Assembly (NCBI GenBank): GCA_002937495.1
Contig: PTJW01000045.1
Coordinates: 1-7,710 of the forward strand
DNA from: Pseudomonadota bacterium
GTDB lineage: Bacteria; Pseudomonadota; Alphaproteobacteria; UBA1280; UBA12223
Reading direction: 5' to 3'
DNA length: 7,710 nt
Position numbers and translations under genes: made by a program
Part shown: positions 5,179 through 7,710 of the stretch, piece after piece
How the letters are laid out: every line of letters begins with the position of its first letter
How positions within the stretch are numbered: position 1 is the stretch's first letter
Notes under the pieces: model-generated
The model's input: the letters and a program-made list of their open reading frames with translations, nothing else
Databases searched by the model: none
Told to the model about the DNA's origin: nothing

Positions 5179-5203
5179 CTTGTCTATACATAAAAATAAA
5201 CCT

Positions 5204-5233
5204 TTGACTTATTTTAAGTGAATATGATAAAAT
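5204..5233 (+). promoter_or_regulatory. Sigma70-type promoter of the DUF2066-hda-ppx operon
   Basis: TTGACT (5204-5209) and TAAAAT (5228-5233) are 18 bases apart, each differing from consensus at one base. The predicted start near 5240 gives a leader of about 46 bases. It lies just after the terminator at 5139-5178. Confidence 0.65.
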
Positions 5234-5285
5234 TTGCCTAATAGTCATCATTATTTAGACTTTACAAAATATTTAAGGAATTAAT

Positions 5286-6356
5286 ATGAAATTACTAAAA
5301 AAATCTTTATTAATTTTAGCGGCTTTAGTTGCTAGTATTAGTGCTCAAGCAAGTGTGTACCAAGTAAATGGCTTAAAGCTTGAGTTTAAAAGATTCAACT
5401 CTCAAAAAATCAGAAGTTATGCTGTTGATGTTGCAACAAAAAGAGGTTTTGAAAAACTTCTAAAAAGTATTGTACCTGCACAATACAATGTTAAAGAAAT
5501 TATCGAATCTGTAGATTTAAAGAAAACAGAGGTTGTTGAAAAGCTAAATATTGTTAAAGAGGTTAACAAAAAAGGCTTATACCAGGCTGAAATTGATATT
5601 CTTTATTCAGCAGAAAAAATTAAGAAAATTTTACAAGCTAAAAGAATTCCGTATACTCAAGAAACTATGGGTAAAGTTTTACTTTTACCAATTGAAAAAA
5701 GCCTAGAAACAGGCAAACTAGTTTTATTCGAAGAATCAAATAAGTTAAAAGATGAGATTGTTAAAAGCTTAAGCAATAGTTTACTTATTGAGCCTATTGT
5801 TGCAAAAGGTGATTTAAAAGAAATTACAACATATAATCCTCAAAATATTTTAGATGATAATAACAAAGATAATGTTTTAGAGCTTGCTACAAAATATGAA
5901 GCAAACAAAGCTATTGTTATTTTATTAGAAAAAAATAACTTTGATGGTAACGATATGTATCAAACAATAATTAAGTATATTAACTTTGATAATATGCAAG
6001 ATGAATCTACAGTTATTATGGCGCCAAATATTGAGAAGGCTGCTAAAAATATTGCTTTAAAAATTAAAAATACATGGAAAACAAATAACTTACTAGAGTT
6101 CAATAAACCAAAAAGATTTATCGCAATGATTAATACAAATAATTCATTAGATGAACTATATGAAACTATTAATCATCTGAAAACATTAAGAATTGTATCA
6201 GATGTTAATATTAAACAGCTAACAACAACAGCTGCATTTATACAAACAGACTTTTACGGTACACCACAAGAATTTTTAAATAAAGCTAAGCAAAAACGTT
6301 TAAATATTTTCCAGGCTGAAAATGGCCAGTGGACTATTGAAAGGGTTCTTGATTAA
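5286..6356 (+). CDS. DUF2066-domain exported protein
   Basis: The 356-residue product starts with a Sec signal peptide (1-22, cleavage after A-Q-A), so it acts in the periplasm or envelope; no lipobox cysteine is present. The N-terminal segment after cleavage (VYQVNGLKLEF...A...A..RGFEKLLKSIVP) and the C-terminal repeat-like strand/helix region ending in G-Q-W-T-I-E-R match the DUF2066 (COG3249) pattern as I know it. The biochemical function of the family is unknown. AAGGAA (5275-5280) five bases before the ATG supports the start. Its stop overlaps the hda start codon by one base (TAATG), so the two are translationally coupled; this pairing with hda is recurrent in proteobacteria. It is rich in Lys, Asn and Ile, as expected from the base composition. 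Family call fairly sure; role unknown. Confidence 0.8.
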   Translation: MKLLKKSLLILAALVASISAQASVYQVNGLKLEFKRFNSQKIRSYAVDVATKRGFEKLLKSIVPAQYNVKEIIESVDLKKTEVVEKLNIVKEVNKKGLYQAEIDILYSAEKIKKILQAKRIPYTQETMGKVLLLPIEKSLETGKLVLFEESNKLKDEIVKSLSNSLLIEPIVAKGDLKEITTYNPQNILDDNNKDNVLELATKYEANKAIVILLEKNNFDGNDMYQTIIKYINFDNMQDESTVIMAPNIEKAAKNIALKIKNTWKTNNLLEFNKPKRFIAMINTNNSLDELYETINHLKTLRIVSDVNIKQLTTTAAFIQTDFYGTPQEFLNKAKQKRLNIFQAENGQWTIERVLD

Positions 6357-7027
6357 TGCAACAGTTATTACTAGATGTTAAGCTAACAAAACAAGATAAA
6401 TTCGCAGCTGAAGACTTTCTACCATTATCAAGTAGTTTTCAAGCGCATCAGGTTGTTTTGTCTTCTGTTGCTAATAGCTTATCAGGTTGTTTAATTATTG
6501 GACCAACAGGTGTTGGTAAAACTCATTTATTAAATGTTGCAAAGCAGTACTTGTCGGTTAATGTAAGTGATTATGAGTTACTAATGCTTGATGATATTAC
6601 TCAATTAGACTATGTGGATGAAAAAATAAAGTATTTACTAATTGATAATATTAAACAAGTAACTAAAGAGCATCAAGAGCTATTATTCCATTGGTTTAAC
6701 CATTTAAAATCAGCAAATGGTAAATTAATTTTAGTAGCTGAAAAGTCTTTAGATGAATTAGTTGAGTTAAAAGATTTAAAATCTAGATTATTAACTCTAC
6801 AGCAGGCAATTATTAATTATCCTAGTGAAAAAGACCTTGAAATTTTCATTTTAAAACAAGCGTTCGATAGACAAATTGAAATTGCTGATGATGTTTTAAA
6901 TTACATGCTTTTAAGAATTGAAAGAAACTTCAATAAAGCAGAAAAACTAATTGATAAAATTGATGAGGAATCATTAAGGGAAAAAAGAAAAATAACAATT
7001 CCATTTATTAAAGAATATTTAAACTAA
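6356..7027 (+). CDS. hda: Hda-like DnaA-homologous AAA+ regulator of replication initiation
   Basis: The 223-residue protein has the DnaA-type AAA+ core but no DNA-binding domain IV, as in Hda. In order: an N-terminal QQLLLDV (2-8) resembling the QL-x-L clamp-binding motif; Walker A GPTGVGKT (49-56); a Walker B region LLIDN (94-98) with Asn where DnaA has a second Asp; a sensor-1 strand LILVAE (124-129); the box VII-like DLKSRL (140-145) with candidate arginine finger R144; and sensor-2 arginines R187/R190. Hda with the DNA-loaded beta clamp stimulates ATP hydrolysis by DnaA (RIDA) and so limits re-initiation. It overlaps the DUF2066 gene by one base and precedes ppx/gppA by eight bases. All six arginine codons are AGA or AGG. 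DnaA itself is excluded by length. Confidence 0.9.
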   Translation: MQQLLLDVKLTKQDKFAAEDFLPLSSSFQAHQVVLSSVANSLSGCLIIGPTGVGKTHLLNVAKQYLSVNVSDYELLMLDDITQLDYVDEKIKYLLIDNIKQVTKEHQELLFHWFNHLKSANGKLILVAEKSLDELVELKDLKSRLLTLQQAIINYPSEKDLEIFILKQAFDRQIEIADDVLNYMLLRIERNFNKAEKLIDKIDEESLREKRKITIPFIKEYLN

Positions 7028-7035
7028 AAAAGGGT

Positions 7036-7710
7036 ATGAATAGGCGTATGTATCAGCAACTGAAATTTTTAAATAGTGATGTGATTGCCAGTGAAAAAGG
7101 CAAATTTGCAGTTATAGACTTAGGTTCTAATAGCTTAAGATTAGTTATTTTTGATAATATTGAAAAGTATCCTCATCAGTTTATTTCAGAAAGATATAGA
7201 GCAAAACTAGCTGAGGGTAAAGCACCGTCAGACGACTTTGTATTAAGTGAAGAAAAAGTTGATAACCTAATTAAAACATTAAAGTGGTTTGACTGGGTTT
7301 GTAAAGAGCAACAAGTAACAACAGCAGTTGTTGTTGCTACTTCAGCTATTAGAGAAGCTAAAAATAGTAAAGATATTGTTGAAAGGATAGAAGACGAACT
7401 TAATATTATTATTAATGTTATTGATGGTCAAACAGAAGCAAAGCTTTCAGCAATTGGTGCTTTAAATAGTATTAAAGATGCAGATGGCTTAGTTCTTGAT
7501 TTAGGTGGTGGTAGTTTAGAAATTTACTGTACTAAAACAAAAAATCAACTTTCGTTGCCTTTAGGTATTTTAAGTTTACGAGCTATTACAAATGATGATC
7601 CTGAAAAAGCAGTTGAATTATTAAAAGAAAAATTATCAGAATATGACTGGATTAAAAACTCAGAAGGTTTAGATATTATTGCAAATGGTGGTGGTATGCG
7701 TTCTATTGCT
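7036..7710 (+). CDS. Ppx/GppA-family phosphatase (3' end outside window)
   Basis: The visible 225 residues carry the family's ASKHA-fold motifs: the first phosphate loop VIDLGSNSLRLVIFD (26-40), ATSAIREAKNS (101-111), the G-x-x-E-A segment with the likely catalytic glutamate E134, and the second phosphate loop LDLGGGSLEI (154-163), followed by the LPLGILSLR segment (174-182). The family splits phosphate from polyphosphate or pppGpp; which of the two cannot be told. It follows hda by eight bases and is probably co-transcribed. The start is uncertain: ATG 7036 has AGGG too close (one base), whereas ATG 7048, four codons later, has it 13 bases upstream. In many alphaproteobacteria a polyphosphate kinase gene sits between hda and ppx; here it does not. 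Confidence 0.93.
   Translation, partial: MNRRMYQQLKFLNSDVIASEKGKFAVIDLGSNSLRLVIFDNIEKYPHQFISERYRAKLAEGKAPSDDFVLSEEKVDNLIKTLKWFDWVCKEQQVTTAVVVATSAIREAKNSKDIVERIEDELNIIINVIDGQTEAKLSAIGALNSIKDADGLVLDLGGGSLEIYCTKTKNQLSLPLGILSLRAITNDDPEKAVELLKEKLSEYDWIKNSEGLDIIANGGGMRSIA

Noticed and set aside
1..7710. Insertion sequences, tRNA genes or attachment sites that could explain the TSP1 cluster
   Set aside because: No transposase fragment, terminal inverted repeats with target duplication, or tRNA-like cloverleaf was found in the window.

Overview
The window is AT-rich bacterial DNA. The housekeeping genes point to a proteobacterium, most likely an AT-rich and possibly host-associated alphaproteobacterium. 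The main reasons are a DUF2066 lipo/periplasmic-type gene overlapping an hda-like DnaA-paralog ATPase gene, followed at once by a Ppx/GppA gene, plus a complete Tat translocase. Placement at order level is inference. Gammaproteobacteria also link DUF2066 with hda, so they are not excluded.

Bases 1-2730 are an accessory surface-protein locus. It holds two tandem, same-strand genes for secreted cysteine-rich proteins with two thrombospondin type 1 (TSP1) repeats each. The first is cut by the window edge; the second (1428-2696) is complete, with its own sigma70-type promoter, Shine-Dalgarno and signal peptide. The two align without a gap over 724 bases, as a mosaic of perfectly identical blocks (up to 77 bp) and diverged blocks, and then differ completely in their C-terminal modules. 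Between them, just after the terminator of the first gene, lies a promoterless fragment (1009-1320). It begins inside the second TSP1 repeat and carries a third C-terminal module. This has the layout of a silent or displaced cassette that could swap the tip of the expressed protein, and it is the most interesting feature of the window.

Bases 2731-3925 (minus strand) encode the Tat protein export machinery in the unusual order tatB-tatC-tatA; the 53-residue tatA is easily missed. A divergent promoter region (3926-4140) leads on the plus strand to a GNAT-family acetyltransferase gene (4141-4878). Its arginine codon use (CGN) differs sharply from that of its neighbours (AGA/AGG), and it ends in a strong hairpin terminator.

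Bases 4879-5285 carry no ordinary gene. They contain a promoter-like box, several self-complementary segments and a long rho-independent terminator, together suggesting a small structured RNA of about 200 nt. A six-codon reading frame touches the terminator stem. A separate promoter then drives the DUF2066-hda-ppx/gppA operon (5286 to the window end), which concerns cell-envelope function (unknown), control of replication initiation (RIDA-type) and polyphosphate/(p)ppGpp metabolism. The last gene is cut by the window edge.
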